Source: Metopolophium dirhodum | Taxonomy: Eukaryota; Arthropoda; Insecta; Hemiptera; Aphididae | DNA: 64,000 nucleotides | Direction of reading: 5' to 3' | NCBI RefSeq assembly: GCF_019925205.1 | Contig: NC_083562.1 | Coordinates: forward strand, 17,360,001 to 17,424,000 | In this document: positions 12,501 through 28,131 of the stretch, one piece after another | Layout of the letters: each line of letters begins with the position of its first letter | Position numbering within the stretch: the stretch's first letter is position 1 | Notes under the pieces: generated by a model | Database searches by the model: none | Seen by the model: only the letters and a program-made list of their open reading frames with translations | What the model was told of the DNA's origin: nothing | Program-made: the position numbers and the translations under genes

Positions 12501-15119
12501 CAGACAGTGATATATAGAATTTTGCACGAGTAATAATAACTTCACGTACATTTTCACTCGGTATACATTTATTCTGTACAATTATATACTTTGTTCATAC
12601 GTCATACGTATTATTGATGTATTATATCAGACAACCGTTATAACATGGTTATAGGTAGGTTAGGTTACACACGTAAATATATACGTTCTAATGTGTCCAC
12701 TGATCAACCTGTGCAGCAGTAGTTTCAACTTTAAACTTTAAAGAGTCAGTCGAGATTCAACGAGATGGACTTGTTCGATAAAAATTGTATTATACGCTTT
12801 CCATTTCGTATGGTACTTCAACTTTTTATAAGAGTTCACGTGAAATCTAGAAATGACCTCGATGACCACGGGGTAACGATTTCATTATAGGAAGTCGTGT
12901 GTGTGTGTTCTTGACATTGGACCGTTTATTACTATTATTTATTGCAAAATAAGGTTTTTAAACAAGTTCATTAGACCAATGAATAGTATTTTTCTAATTG
13001 TATACACGATACGTAATATTATTACCATACACTTAATTATTCTATTTTCAATGGCAATATCCAAGCTTTCGATTTTAATCATTATAGGACAGGTGAACTT
13101 ACCTTTAAGAGTCATACAGTTTTTGAATATTTTTTTTTTACCCTTCTCGAATAAAATTGTTGTAATTCGACGAATCGGTGTTTATTTAAAAAATATAATA
13201 ATATATTGTTTGAGCCTGGTGTTATTATAAATTATCAGTTCATTGTGATTTTCTTACAAAATATTAATTTTTAATGGTTGAGTTAGCATATATTATTTAT
13301 TACATTATAAATATATATATATACACATATTTCTTTAATATTGTTATATATTCGTAAAACCATTTGTTACGTAAATATTTTCAATGAAATAATGCAATGT
13401 GCCGCAACTCGCAAATATTATTTAAAACGCCATATTTTCACCAAGAGCTTGCGAAAATATTTCCCAAGAAGTATCCACCGTTCACGTGACGTTAACTGTT
13501 ATACATCAATCAAGCATAACACTACAAATTGTAACCAAATAAAGTACACAAACATTTTGTCAACTCGATCTATAAGCATGCCATACTTAAACGCACTATA
13601 ATAAGTAAATAAGTAATATTTATGTTTGTTAATATTGCTATATGTTTAAACTATATTATAATACCTAATATTATAACATTTTAATAGATAGAAAATAGGG
13701 ATTGTTGTATCGAGTTAATTTGAGTGTAATGTGGGTCTCATAAAAATAGTGTTCAAACAAGTTGAACGAAGTCTTGCTGTTTGTGAAATCTAAAGGAGTA
13801 GCCCGAGTACTTCAATAGTCTTACTGTAGCTGTGGTAGGGAATTGTCCGCAATATGCACTGTTGTATTCTCGTCGAAGGTATACGAATGTATTCGATAAT
13901 ACGCGAGTATATACCATTCGCGTTGAAGATTTCTTCGTGATCGTTTGAAAATAAGCTAGATGCAAATAAGAAATTATCAACGGTCGTTTCTGGGATCAGA
14001 ATGAAATTCAACTTTTAAAAATATAAATCACAAAAATGTCTCTTGTGATCTATTGCGTTTCGTGATTCAATATCTTTTCTCACGTAATCACCCTCGCAGT
14101 AATTTATATATTGGTATAGTATTAAACTATAGTGTAATAGCATCTACCGACACAATAAAAGCAACAGTAATAATAATAATATCATGTTTAAAACATTGGC
14201 GCCAATCATTGGGGTCGGGCGGAATAATTGTCTCAATATCAATATATTATATACCTAATAATATATTATGTAGGTCTTTCGGCGGCTGTTTACCGATATC
14301 GCCGCGACGATGACACACGTCCATAGTATAATATATTAAGTATTATTATAATACACGCACGACCTATACGCGCGTATCATCACACAGACACATAATATGT
14401 ATATATATATATTTATACGTATAATGCGTCTTTCACTTTTCTCTCGTGTCTAGCCATGCGTATCGGCTCCGAGTCCGAATGTGTGCGATCGGAAACCGAC
14501 GTCGTGTCCAGTGTGTATTTATATACGTATATAAAGTGTAGGTATATACTTGTAGTATACGGCCGGAATTATATTTTCTTCAGACGCATCCGCGACATGT
14601 TATACCTATAGTATTATTATTTACCTACTCTAAAATATTATTCTAGCGCCTGCAGGTACGCGATATAAGCTCGTTGTATAATAGACATAATATGTATACG
14701 GTATACCGCCCATATAAGTGGGGAGGGGGTATCTATAGCTGGATTTTATAAGTTAGATTTAACAACTGAAAGTCTAAGACTTTAAGCTTTAGGGAACGTT
14801 ATAGTGACATTTGTTGCATCCATCTTACAAGTGCGTAACATAGCAAATTGTACGCTCAGCAGATCACGTTTTTCTTCCTACTTATAAGTTTAAAAATTTG
14901 AGTGAATTGACCTCTTATACAATTTAAAGGTAAGATTATTATCTAGGCAATGGAATAGGTATATTTAAATTTTAAAGCTAGTTATGAGTGTTTTAAGATG
15001 TACAAACAATTTACAACACTCAACAAATGTTTACATCATATATTCTAAAAATGTGACTAAAAAAAAATTACGGAATGGGGAGCTAAGCAAAATTCCAAGG
15101 GGGATATAGCCCCCTTAGA

Positions 15120-15131
15120 CCCCCCCCCCCC
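15120..15131. repeat. Poly(C) run with adjacent near-palindrome
   Basis: Twelve C residues follow a near-palindromic segment at about 15098-15118 (AAGGGGG ... CCCCCTT). Such C-rich ends look like a transposon border; no partner end was found. Confidence 0.4.
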
Positions 15132-15590
15132 ATTCTACGCATATGCGTCCCCTTAACGAGTCATACTTTTGATTTTTCATTTGCTCAGATTGACAACTGC
15201 GGTGCACGTAAAACAAAAATAATTTCGAATCGAATTCCACTCTAGTTTAATAGATAAATAATCGTGTGCGAAAAGATTTAAATTAAATTCAAATGAATAT
15301 AATAACTTAATTTTTTGTTTACTATTAGCACGTTAAATGTATTCATTGACTTGCCAATAGACTCGAGAATAATATTTGACCAAGCGTAGTAGAGAGTGGA
15401 GTTTCCGTGCTGTAGATCGAACTGTATTAATTTATAGGTACGTATTATACACTTAAACGACTACTGCAGTTAGTGTCAGGGTTTGTTCAATAAATATACA
15501 TGTAATATGTATATTGTATATATACTTTTTTAAACCTTTAACATAAATTACATTACCTATATATTGCCTATTGGCAAACCAATGCAGCTG

Positions 15591-15619
<29 letters not shown>
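15591..15619. repeat. (ATT)n microsatellite
   Basis: A perfect ATT trinucleotide run of about 29 bp within intron 3. Confidence 0.9.
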
Positions 15620-15621
<2 letters not shown>

Positions 15622-15639
15622 TGTCATAGATATATATGC

Positions 15640-16110
15640 ACATCCCCTCTCGCGGGCTCCGCGCAAGGTTAATGTCGCAGTCACCGCCGTCATATAATAA
15701 TAATATAATGATATATAAAATGAATGGCTTTCACTGGGTGCGGTCGTTCAACTCGACGTATTAATTTTTTTTTTTTATCTTTAAAACGCACTTTACATTA
15801 TTATAATAATAATATGGCCTATACGGACATACGGTACGGGTTATATTAATTACGCTAAACGTGTATTGCAGTTTTGCGCCAGAGTGTTATTGTGTCAACG
15901 AGTAGCCGTTTCGTAACACGCTTGTAGCATATAGCCACCTCGCGCGCCGACAGAAGTTTCGTCGCGCATCATAATAGTCATATAATCGCATAATATTAAA
16001 TTAACATATTGTGCAGCTTTACGAGTGCACAGCCGCGTAGGTTACGCGCGGTGATTTTGTACTTTTCGTCTTTCACTCGTCGGTCGCCGGCCAAATCGCA
16101 CGCTTTTTTT
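15640..16110. promoter_or_regulatory. CpG-rich patch inside intron 3, possible internal promoter
   Basis: Scattered CpG-dense segments (around 15645-15690, 15880-15970 and 16020-16100) stand out from the AT-rich intron. No open frame or splice site gives a gene model. An alternative promoter or non-coding RNA start is possible on composition alone. Confidence 0.15.
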
Positions 16111-19100
16111 TTTTTGACCCACGAGATTTCTCAGTCGTCATTTCGACACACCTATTGGTCACCTAAATAGGTTATTATAATATATACCAACCTACCTGTC
16201 ACCGACCACCACGAATTCAACAGTACGGAGGGTAAAAACTGTACTAGAGTAATGAACTCGAACAATATTATTAACAACATTTTGTGTGTTCATTTTTATA
16301 AATTTGCGAGTTGTGCACCATCTGAAATAATAAGCCTTATAAAAGTATAAATTATACCAGCTATCGCGTATGGGAATGCGAAAAATTACATCGTAGCTGC
16401 TAGTGTATTATGCATATTATATGTGGTTCTTTTGTAATAATAATTACCAATATATGATATAAAAAAAGTAAATATATTATATTATCAGGCCGGCCCACAC
16501 ACTACGCGTTGTGAATATTTTTTATATAGTTTATATTATTTTATAATATTTATTACGAGAAGTTAAAAATGTTATGGGAAATACTCGTAATAGTTAGATA
16601 ATGGGCACCAATTAATTTACACTATGACCGCCATTGTTCAATTATGTATTTTGATATCGGTTAATATTATGATCGTATAATATTACAATCATAAGGAGAT
16701 TGTGTATAATATTGTTTTTAAATATTTTATAGGTATTGAATTAATGTTATTTGAAAATATTTCATGTAAGACTACACGCTCGGAATCAAGTTTTAAAATA
16801 AGCCGAAATTATGGAAATTGTTAACCAGCGCCGCCTTATGTTAAACGGACAATGGCTAGGACGATTTGCAATGTTAATTTTTACGATTCGTAACCTGGCA
16901 AAAAACAAACCTATTAAACGTACTAACAAAATGTGTGTTTTACTTTAACTGAGAAGCAATAAACAGCGACTTAAAATTTAAAAACCAATTGCGATCTAAT
17001 TGAAAAAAAAAACATGAGAGTAGATACTTATAATATAGTTTAAAAAAATCCTCCTCGTGTTATATTATCATGTAAAACACACGTATTGATTTTGCATGTC
17101 TAAATAATAAATATCATTGATGAATATACCTAGACAATACCTAGTATGAAAATATAAATTAATATTTTTAACCCATTAATTCCGCGATAATTTGTATTTC
17201 CATTAGGATTGATTTACGGATTCAGGTGGTCATTTTCCGCCTACCATTAATTTGTATACGATGTATTTTTTTATTTTTTGAGTACACGACAAATGCATTA
17301 TTATACTATTATCATAATATTATTGTACACTATAATAATATAATGCAGTACTTTCACTCGATCGGAGACACTTAAAAAAAGGGTAGGTATATAATATAAT
17401 TCAATCATCGATCATTATCGAGATATTTGTGTGACTATATCTATATGTGATCATTGTGTATGACTGCACTGACCTCCCCTCCACTTCGTCGCCAGGGGAG
17501 GGGATGTGTGTATATATGTAATATTGCATTTGTGTGGTGTGTCTCTTTCTCTACGAGCTGCATAAAAACGTTGTTAGGGCGGCTCGCGACCTCAAGGTAG
17601 CCACTGTGGTTCATGCTTTATTTATGATTAGAAATCACTTTTTATCGTGTAACACGGGATGCCAATCTCCATGCGTATCTGTGTGAGATTATGCGTACAT
17701 ATATTATATATTTATGTGTGTGTGTATGTGTGTGCTGTGTATGTGGCAGGCCCTAAACATGTTACGAAACACACTTGATAGATCGGTTCATTGATATTCG
17801 TTGTCGGCCCCTTATAATGTTTATGGAAGGAAATCAAGTACCTATGTATTGCTTTCTCGTTATATCAATCCATTACGGTAATGTACGATTTTTGATTGTA
17901 AAATTGTTTTTTGTCTTGCAATCGTCTTGGCATCTTCTAAAAAAATTTCAGTAAACGATTGATTTGTAATAATGTAAAGCTAATGGGCATAATATAAATG
18001 TTTAATATATTACATTATATTAAAATAAATTCGTTATAGAATTATGCTTAGTTACCTACTTATCTATTTGGTCGACACTCTGTACACTATCAAAATGTAT
18101 AAATAATGAATAGGTACCTACGCTATTTAGGTTAATATTACTATACAATGTATGCTATTATAGGTATAGGATTGCTAAATGTTACCGAAGACCGAAAGAC
18201 CTTAAATTATTTACATTTTCTTGCATCCTGTTTTATAAATAATTGAAACTTTAAAACGTTCTAAAACGGCTGATGATTATTGAGCCTTAGTTTTTTTTTC
18301 ATCATTACATTTAACGATATTGTATGTGGGAAATTTATAAAATGTCCAACGAGAGTCAATTTGAAAGTACGTAAATAATTGGTTAAAATTGTATGATTTT
18401 TTACAATAATTTAGAATTTAGACTTCCTTTGAGCTGTTTACGGACATTTTCAGTTTCTAATTTTTTCTTTTTTTTTTCTATAAATATCAATAAAATGTTA
18501 TTCATCGGTCAGAATGCTTGGAAATTTATTAAAATAGGCTCCTAATATATTTTTACAGTAGCAGTTGAAAAATATTAAAAATACAGTCACCATTTTTTTT
18601 TTAAGTATTTAAAGTTCGAGTTTTGATAAAATACATAAATATCACATTAATGTGCAAATTATTTAGCGTTAAAAATACATAAAAATTTTTCTTTTCAAAT
18701 CAAAATATTGAAAATTTAATACAAGATTCTTTATCAAACAAAAAAATATCTACCAAAAAGTCAAATTAAATTTTTATGAGCGTTCTAAGTTTAAATTATT
18801 ACGACATTGGATTTTCTTATTTTGTTGTATTTCAAAAACAATTAACTATAGATACTTGAAATGTAGTTTTTTAATTTCATATGCATCGCTAAAGATTTCT
18901 TTAAAATATCTTAGTTTTAAATTTCAAACCGCTTTTTCTCAAAATTATACATTTTGAGTTGTTTCTTGTTTCAGAAGTGCGATTTGATCTATTTTTAGAA
19001 TGCATAAAATAATTTTATTTCTAGACCACTTTTTTTTTTTTAATCACAAAATCCACTAAAAACTTACTGCTCACCGCTGATTTATATAGTAATCTGATGG

Positions 19101-20219
19101 GCATTATTTTTTATTCTAAATACTGTTATGAACCTAGTTCTATTTTAATTATGAGGTGTTCAACGTAGTAGGTACCCATAATTTTGAAAATGTCTATGTA
19201 GGTGTACCTACCTAAATTAAATAAATGTTAAACAATAGCTATAAAATGTAATAGTTTTTTTATTTTTACTTTTAAACATTCATAATTAAAACTAATAAGC
19301 CAATGCAATAGTATAATAATTACAATAACAATAGTCGATTACCTATGTGATAATCACGTTGTGTCATTATCATTAAAATTATAGATACGCCTATTACGAA
19401 TTGGATTGTCATAAAAAAAACCTCATCATATTGTATATTATATAATATAGTATACCTATACGGACACTTGTTGATTGTATACCCAGTTGATATCACGATA
19501 AGCTTGTACAATAATCATTTGACACATATATTATATAGGTTACTGCATATTATGTGCAGAAGCAGCGCGGCAGTTATGGGTGGGAACGTTCAGAAGGAAA
19601 AAAGTTTTCGAAGGTATCAAATGACATTAATGTTGAAATAATATTATATAGTTAATTTTAACAATATTATTATTATTTGAAAAGCATTAAAAGTATTAAT
19701 AATTTAACAAAACATAATTTTAAATAACATAGCCACCAAATAAGTTGGCATTTTTACATGCATTTGTTAATCTTTCGCCTACATAATATAAGACATGTTT
19801 ATAATCAAATAATCACTTATCACCAATCTGTTAGTTATTAAGTAAGCAATACTTGTGTGTGGAGACCAAATTAAAAAAGTAATTATTGAGTTGTGCACAC
19901 TCCCTCCATTACAAATTCGTGGGTGAGCCACTGACGTAATTCCTTATAGTTTATAGGGTTGGTCGGATAATCACACAAAAATCCGTCCGATGTGGCGATA
20001 TCGTTATATCATTACGGTTATATTACAGTGTTCCAGTCGTGTGTATACAATTATATCCGTACGATATGACTATAAGGTCTACAACACCGGTGCAATAACA
20101 ATAAAAATAACAACAAATAACAATAATAATAACAACATTAATAAGTACCTAATAACTACAAAGATAATAGCATGGTGTTATTTCACGAGCCGATATCATA
20201 TTGTACTCGTACAATAATG

Positions 20220-20545
20220 TAACATGCGCGCGTGTAAGCGTCGGCCGAGGGGTCCTATCCCAACCGGTGGCACTCATCGCGGAGAGTGAGAGCAAGAATC
20301 GCCGCCGCTTTTGAGATGATCGTAGGATAGAGCGGACGACCGACGAATGGACGGACAGGCGCACGCGAGTTACACGACGACCGCACATTTCAAATTTTTT
20401 TTTAGACACGTTTTGTTCGCCAGCGCACGTGGTCGTGTCTATTATTATTGTGTACGAGACGCCGGCCGCCGTCGCGTTCGCTTGTTTGCTTTTTGTTGTG
20501 TCAAGTTCGAAATTTCGCGTCGTATTCCGCGCGTATCGAAGTTCT
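20220..20545. promoter_or_regulatory. CpG-rich patch inside intron 3
   Basis: About 325 bp of GC/CpG-rich DNA carries overlapping frames on both strands (20149-20684), which is typical of GC-rich non-coding DNA. It may be an alternative promoter for the downstream RhoGEF exons, about 8.5 kb before exon D. No core promoter motif could be fixed. Confidence 0.2.
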
Positions 20546-20748
20546 TCCCACTGACAGTCGTACTATATATTATATCCAAAAGAATTATAGTACGCAATAC
20601 AATCATATTTATTATACTATAAAATATAGCCAATATACATATGGCCAGAATCTTTTTTTTTGTATACATAACTATATATCGTAGTGTTGTGCGTCTTATC
20701 GTCTTATACGAGTGATAATGTCTTGCGATTGATTAAAAAATAAATTGT

Positions 20749-20800
20749 CTGTGTGAGTGTGTGTGTGTGTGTGCCGGTGTCTGTGTATGTGTGTATGTGC
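20749..20800. repeat. TG-rich microsatellite (interrupted)
   Basis: Interrupted TG dinucleotide repeats with TGTA variants. The frame on the opposite strand with His-Thr runs is an artefact of this repeat. Confidence 0.85.
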
Positions 20801-22221
20801 TGATCTTATTTTTTTACCGTATAAACCTTTTGAGTGACCGACTACTATATTGTCGATACTATTGACGAACAATGGATTGCATGCCGTTGGGATTAAAACA
20901 AAAATCGTTTCCAAAATGTTAGTATACGGTTTCACATTGTGGCATGATATTAATGTACCTTTTTATTTTACTAAATAATTGGAATAATTATCACCTATTT
21001 ACATACTTTTAAATGATATAATATATCACCTACTACTTATATAAGTGTATATAACTACTAACTAGTACTGTATAAGTATAAGTATAAGTATAAGGCGTAG
21101 TAATAAGACAATTAAGACTAATAACGAACGTAAACAGTGGGATTAACCATATTCAGCGGCCAGTTTTGCCGGTTCAATACTCCTTAAAGTTTTTTTTTAT
21201 TTTATCCATACACCATTTATTTGGCCATAGAACATTATCTCTATGCTATCCCCCTCCTCTCTTACACCCTCGCCCCTACAATTATGCTGATTACAGAGTA
21301 ATTACAACGGATACATTGATAGATGTGGATTAAAAACTGGGAACGATAAGCTACTACAAAAGTATAAAGTTAACTCCTGCACTGACAGTGCAAAGTTCAC
21401 GAAGATTGAATACTGAACAAATGTCAAATTCGTTTTTAAAATTTAAGTCGTAATTATCATGATAAACATATTAAAAACCGAATGACTTAAATAGGTAAAA
21501 AAAAACAAAAATTAGCACAATATTAAAAAAACATTTTATGCTGCAAATGCCAATATGGACACGATAAGTATTTTACCTTGTTGGCTGGTAGAAAGGAAAA
21601 GATTGTTATAGTTTCACGTTATGTTCGAGAATTATCGATACCCGCGTTGTCTTAATTCACAGCGCATAAACACGTTCTATTCAAGTTCAGGTATTTTATC
21701 TATAAAAATTATTTCTCAAATTACTATGTTTAGGTACCTATTTAATCACACTTATAATTTGTAAAATATCTTTGAAAATGAACATGTAATATACATTTTT
21801 TTTCCAATTATGATTATTTTTGATTATGTTGAGCTTTTTGAGACATTACAAAATTGTGTGCTCAAGTAAAAAGCTTAGTTTTTTTTTAATTTTTTGCCAT
21901 AATGTGTTGACACTATAGGCAATGAACTATTTATTTTACTTCTAAATTATTATATTTATTATTGTTGTAATTTATTAAAATAAACAATTTCTTTTTTTCT
22001 TTTTATTAAATATTAAATTTTGGTGGCATTATACATTTATACCTAATATTGAAATAGTTTTATGTCTAAAAAGTATATTTTAGTTAAGACTAGGTTATTC
22101 GCATTCATTCATCTTTTATAGAATGTAAAGCCGAAGGGTGGTATATCGAACATTTGAACGGCCATATCATGGGCGGTACTATCTAAATCAACCCCTCCAC
22201 TGATTCTTACACCCCAAAAAA

Positions 22222-22251
22222 TGTTTGAAGTATATATTTGTACTTCAAACA
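22222..22251. repeat. Perfect 11-bp hairpin
   Basis: TGTTTGAAGTA at 22222-22232 is the exact reverse complement of TACTTCAAACA at 22241-22251, with an 8-nt loop. It may be a transposon end or chance; no terminator role is expected in this genome. Confidence 0.5.
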
Positions 22252-25200
22252 AATATTAAAATAAAACTATATTTGAAGAATAAATAACTATTTTAATGTT
22301 TAGTAATACAATATCAATATAATTATAATGATAAATAAGTTATAACACTCAAAACAGATTTCAATAATAATAATATTACCTAATAGGTTAGTTAAATATA
22401 TTATGTATTGCTATATGTTACAATTATTGAAGTAATACCTATTACAAGAATTGAAGAATGTGAAAATCAGTTATAATATTATTTATAAGTATAAAAATCA
22501 CATTCACTATTCGCATGTAATAATTGTTATAGTTCATCAATTTTTTTATATTATTTTTGAACGTATAAACTATAAAGGTTCGGCGACAACATTACAATGG
22601 CTATTATCTTTGTGTAAGGTGTATACATTTTTTTTTATAAATAAGTAAATATACTTATAAGTATGTTAGATTATTGATTACATTGTTGATACACTGTATA
22701 ACATTTCAAAAATTTGTTTGGTTATATTCATTATTAAATTAGTTTGTCTGAGTGAGATCGTCCGTTAGGTCTAATGGCTTCGTATAGGTTTGTAGAATTT
22801 TTTCCCTACTTCATAAAACGTAGTAGATTGACAAGTGAATATGTATTAGACAGTTGAAACCACTCAACAAAAAGTCCAATTTTGTAATTTGCTTCGATAT
22901 TGGTATTTGGTATATTATACAAATAGTTACTTCTTATTGCTTAGTCAGGATTGATTTCCTGAAGTGGGGAAAGCACTCCTTTCCTTGTAGCTATAGATTG
23001 TAATCATAATAAAATATTAAATAATTTACATAATGGATAAAAAATAATTATTTGAACACTTTGAAATTGAATTGATATATAGAATTTGAGTTGTTGTTTA
23101 TACTCATAATAAATAGTCGTGGTCATAGTTTTCAGTTAATTAAATGTAGTTGTATATCATTTAAAATAGAAAGCTTTTATAAACAATCAAATATGATTTA
23201 CCGCTATCCTAATGTATCGATATTGGCAAATTTCTATTGTAGTATACATGGAAAGTCAATTTTGTCTCGTCAGAGTTCAAATCGTGTCAGCTGGAAAGGT
23301 AACAGGACCGCCGTCCAACCGAATTCACCCAGTGAACAACAGGATAAGGATAATGTTACCGGCATAGTAGAAAGGCGTGTGGACGGTGTGTTATAAAATT
23401 TGATGAAGAGAACAGGGTGCAATGTGAAATTATTTTAGTCTCTCCGATATTTTTAATAAAATATATCGTATTATCAAATATCAATACATATTCATGCATA
23501 TACTATATGAGTACCCAGTAATATATAGTAGGTACCTAGGTATAATTGTATAAATAAGGCATATATTTTCCTAGACAATACTTTCGAATTGTCCTTGACC
23601 TTATGTATACGAACCTATTCCTTGTAATTGATGTACATACGTGTAGGATCTAAACTATATTTAATTTCATGGAATAACATCCGTTATGTTTTGTCGAAGT
23701 ACAATAACCGATACAGATGAGTCACGTATCATAATTTCCAACACGATTAGTATATAACCTACCTACACGACTGCTCCTACTAGTGAGATCGTCAGTACTA
23801 CCTATATACGACCCATTCGCGTGTAATCGGAATCAAAAAACACTATAACGTGCACCGCGTCCGTGTGTAATCATCGGTCAACTTAAAAATTTCAATACTC
23901 GATGCCCAAAGGTTCATTAGTCTTTCTCCGTGTCCTAGTTGAGAAGATAACATGACCGAATTAGGCTTACGAGGGTTATCGAACGTTATCCCTACATCGT
24001 CTCGTGACTCGTATTCCGTGTACAATGTACATGTTTCAATGCGTCTCGCTCTCAACTTTGTTGTTTATTTCTCGACTATTGTTTTTAGGTTCAGTTTGTT
24101 AATGAACTTCTCAGAGATGTTCGTTCCATATTGTGTAATTTAGGCCTGTAATATTGTAATATTTAATAGCATTTACCGTAGTTATATGAAATATGACATA
24201 TTATTATTACACATCAGTACTTATAAAAACATAATATTTACATAAATAAGTAATAACTAATAAAAATGTATTGATAAATTATAATAATTTCTTAATGCTC
24301 ACGTAATACGTCGTAGATAGTATCATTCTATTCGCTATATAGTCACTAGTCATATTATATTATTCAAATAAGTTAAATGTATAAGATTACTTCATGTTTG
24401 TTAAAACATTTTTATAAGGGCTACTGACTACTGCGAAATCACTATCTTCTCCGAGTACATTATACATCAATTATATACACATAAATACTAGGTATATAAC
24501 ATTTTAAACAGCATTTGTAGTGTTATTGTGAACATCACAACTTTGATTAGTTCGTCATAAAACAGAAATTATCTCCGTACATGATATTGTTTGAATATTC
24601 ATATTACAAGTGACATGAAATCGGTCAAGAACGAATTATTCTTTTCTACTAATTTGAATAAACCAATAAATAATAACATACAATAAATATGAAATCCGCA
24701 AATGATAATGATTCAAATTCTCATAGTTATAACTTTTTTATTCTTATAATGTGATAATATATAGAAAACAACTGCCAACGGCCATAAAACGAAATATCAA
24801 ATATAATATATATTATATTTAAGCAAAATCATCAGAATATTATAACTTATTATAAACTTATTGAAGTCGAAAACGCGAAATTTCCAGAGATTAGTCACAA
24901 TTACAAACATAAATATTATGTTATAAACTTATAACTTATTAACGTATGTTATATGTACCAGGGATGAGAAGCTGGTAGACAGATTACCCTTCATAATTCA
25001 TATCCGATCCATACTGAGTCTTAAGATTTATATTTTTAGAATTTTTATAAGATAATATTGGAAAAAAGAAAAAAAAGTTGTTCGACGGAAAATCCGGCTT
25101 GCGGAACTTTTAAACTTTAGTAAGTTTGAGTTACTCGTCGCTGATATATTTTATTGATGCAGTGTCCATCCGTTAATTTTAATGTTGTAAAGTATACTTT

Positions 25201-25379
25201 TCTAGTGTGTATATACTACCCATGTCGCATGTGAGTATGTGTGCGTCAATGACTGTACTATTTTCGGGCCCAAATCTCTATCAAAATAAATAATAATATA
25301 CCCTGATTGTCATTATACCGTTGTCATGACGTGGTGATGGGACTGCGGCTGAGCATCATGACGTAGCTGGCGTATACTG

Positions 25380-25760
25380 TTTTTCGGGTCGCGCGCGCGA
25401 AAGAGAAAGTGCAGACTGCCGCCGCCGGGACGGTGAACGAGGAATAATATTATTACACCGCAAATACACGTCTCGCCAGGGGGAGGGGCGATGTGCAGTA
25501 TGATAATAAAAGTATAATAATAAATAATAATATTATGTATAACATAATAATATCATGATCGTTGGAAATTCATGGGTCTGCGCGCAACAACGGTGCCGTT
25601 AAATAGCGAGAGGGGGACGACTCCGTGACTTGAACGGCGACTGACGCACGCGCGTGCAGCAGACGAATAGGCGTCACAGCGGCTGCGCTCGGCCTCACGA
25701 AATGCGCCCACGCCGTTGTCATCCCCTTGACGACCATACCACCGCGGCACCGCCCAATAG
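25380..25760. promoter_or_regulatory. CpG-rich patch inside intron 3
   Basis: A GC-rich zone includes a GCGCGCGCG run near 25390 and overlapping - strand frames (25553-25794) that lack recognisable domains. It lies about 3.3 kb before exon D. It could be an alternative promoter or an old repeat; the sequence does not decide. Confidence 0.18.
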
Positions 25761-28131
25761 TCGCAAAAGTCTGTGAATATCGAGGGTGATACATAAGGTA
25801 TATTACATTAACGCCTAGCGAAATGCGCAGATAGGAGGCAGCAAAAGGCTCGCTTCAAATGCTTATTATTTATTGATAGGTAGTTTATTTAATTGTTAAT
25901 AATTGATATAATATTCGACATTTGTACAAAACAAAAAAAAAATAATAAAAATATTAGTCAGATTTTGAAAACAAAAACGCTTAAAAAAAATCAAAAATCG
26001 ATAGTTCACTGACAAATATTAGGTTGAAAAATTAAATTTAAAATTAATGCTATTTAAAATGTCATAATTTGTAGGTATATATTATGTAATATTATATTAG
26101 GTATATTTTTAATTTTTCGAATATTAATTTCGAACAAAACTACAAAAGTTTATACTTTTTGAAATAAGTGTATTCATTGTTAAAGAAAACACCATGCATA
26201 GGTATATTGTAAATATTTCCAGGATAATACAAAAAAAATTCTACAATTATTTGCTATATTTTATACTCCGACATCATTTAATAATTTAATGTATATCATC
26301 TGTTCAAAAAGTACTTATAACATGATAATAAAAAGCTAAAATCAATGATAAAAAACGTTGAATGGTTTGGTCTTTGTTAATATATATAAAAGGAATCTGG
26401 AATATTACAACATGTATAAAATAAACGCTTTTACCAGTTGGTAGTTGCTATGCGGTGATATCATTCGTTCTATTGATGAACGAGTAAAAAAATATCAAAC
26501 GCTTAGGAAAATTGTTTTTGGAATTTCTTGCAATTAAGAAGACATGTTCATGACCGCAATGTGTCATTCCTGCCGAAAGATAGGCCATCACATTTTTTTT
26601 TATTAGGTACCTATGTTTTATATTGGATACAATAATTAATTAACGACCACGTTTATCGGTGTTGATACTATAAACCCTGTGTTAAAACACACATAATATA
26701 GGTAGTAGGTACCTAAATAGTTTAGGTATATTATTATTCTTTGAATCCATTTGTTAAATTTGAGTACAACATTGTTTTATTTGATTATTTCAAGTATAAA
26801 ACCATAAAGAGAAGTATTTGATTTTACGTAAAATTATCCAATTTAAAATATAAAAACCATCTCTAATACACACATTTAATATAAATGTAATTTTAATAAT
26901 TTTTCTTATTGACCCTTCCCTTTCAGAAATCATGACTTTGATCTGCTAAGTGCAAATTATTATTATTACTATTTTTTTTATTGATATTTAAATGAATACA
27001 TTATATACATTTCTTGCCCCCCTCCCAGTTTTATCCATAGCCCTACCCCATTTTTAGTCATATATTAATTATTAGGGTTTGTACTGCTGATAAAAAAAAT
27101 TTAGCCCCTGCAGAAAAATGTCCCTAGTGTCATAAACCCTAATAGAACTTGACATTTACAAAAATTGAAAACAATTCTTTCTGAAATTCTAACATTTGTG
27201 CCCAACTGTTCTTCGAAGTCTATAATTTCTAAATCATAATTTATGCTGCGTAGTAGTCTCAAATAAAAAAGTATACAAAAGTATAATACTAATAAATTGC
27301 GTCCCATGTTTGCCTTGAGAACGTCCAAATTACGTCCTGACCACCTAGTGATCACAAACTTATATTTATATTAAACAACGTTAAGCACTCATTTAAACAA
27401 CCGTACAACAACTCAATTGAATAAAGAACAGGCATTGACAAATTTTAAATGAGAACAAATTAGCACAATCGAATTTAGAAAAAAGTTATCTTTTAAATGT
27501 TTATCATAATTGTTTTTATTTTTAACAATTAAAAAACTACAAAATAAAATATCAAGCAAAATAATATTTTTAAATTTTATTGAAGTTGTGATAACATTAA
27601 TTTCTTTTTGTAAAATACTTAAAAAAGTGCATATAAACTTTATTCATTTAAATGGTTCTATACTAATGATTCTAGTAAGTAATAAAATATAACTAATTAA
27701 TATAACTACTAATGTTATGTAGACAATGCCGTGATTCGTAACTATTACAGCATGTATTATAATATATTTATTTCTGTGCTTGCAACAGGTTAATAAATTA
27801 ATAACTAAACTATAAACAATATACGATATATCTATTATATATATATATATAATTATAAAAATAACTTTTATTTTCAATGAATAAGTTCAATGTGATCAAG
27901 TATCAGTAATCAGTATAGATATACTGTAATTTATATAGTATAAGTGTTTGCTACATACAATAAAATTCTAGATTTAGCCAATCGCTTACAAATTAAATTA
28001 AGCGTGTGTGTACTTGTTTGCTTTCCTGACAATTCCGCAGAATAATGGTGAATTACTAGGTATAATACATTTGAATGCTGATGGTGCAATTATAGGGTCG
28101 CTGGTGGTGATGACCCCAATGAGATTTTAGT

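Noticed and set aside
23091..23396. 101-codon + strand frame with a more balanced C-terminal third
   Set aside because: No clean splice pair, no family resemblance, and the upstream half is AT-driven; left as intronic.
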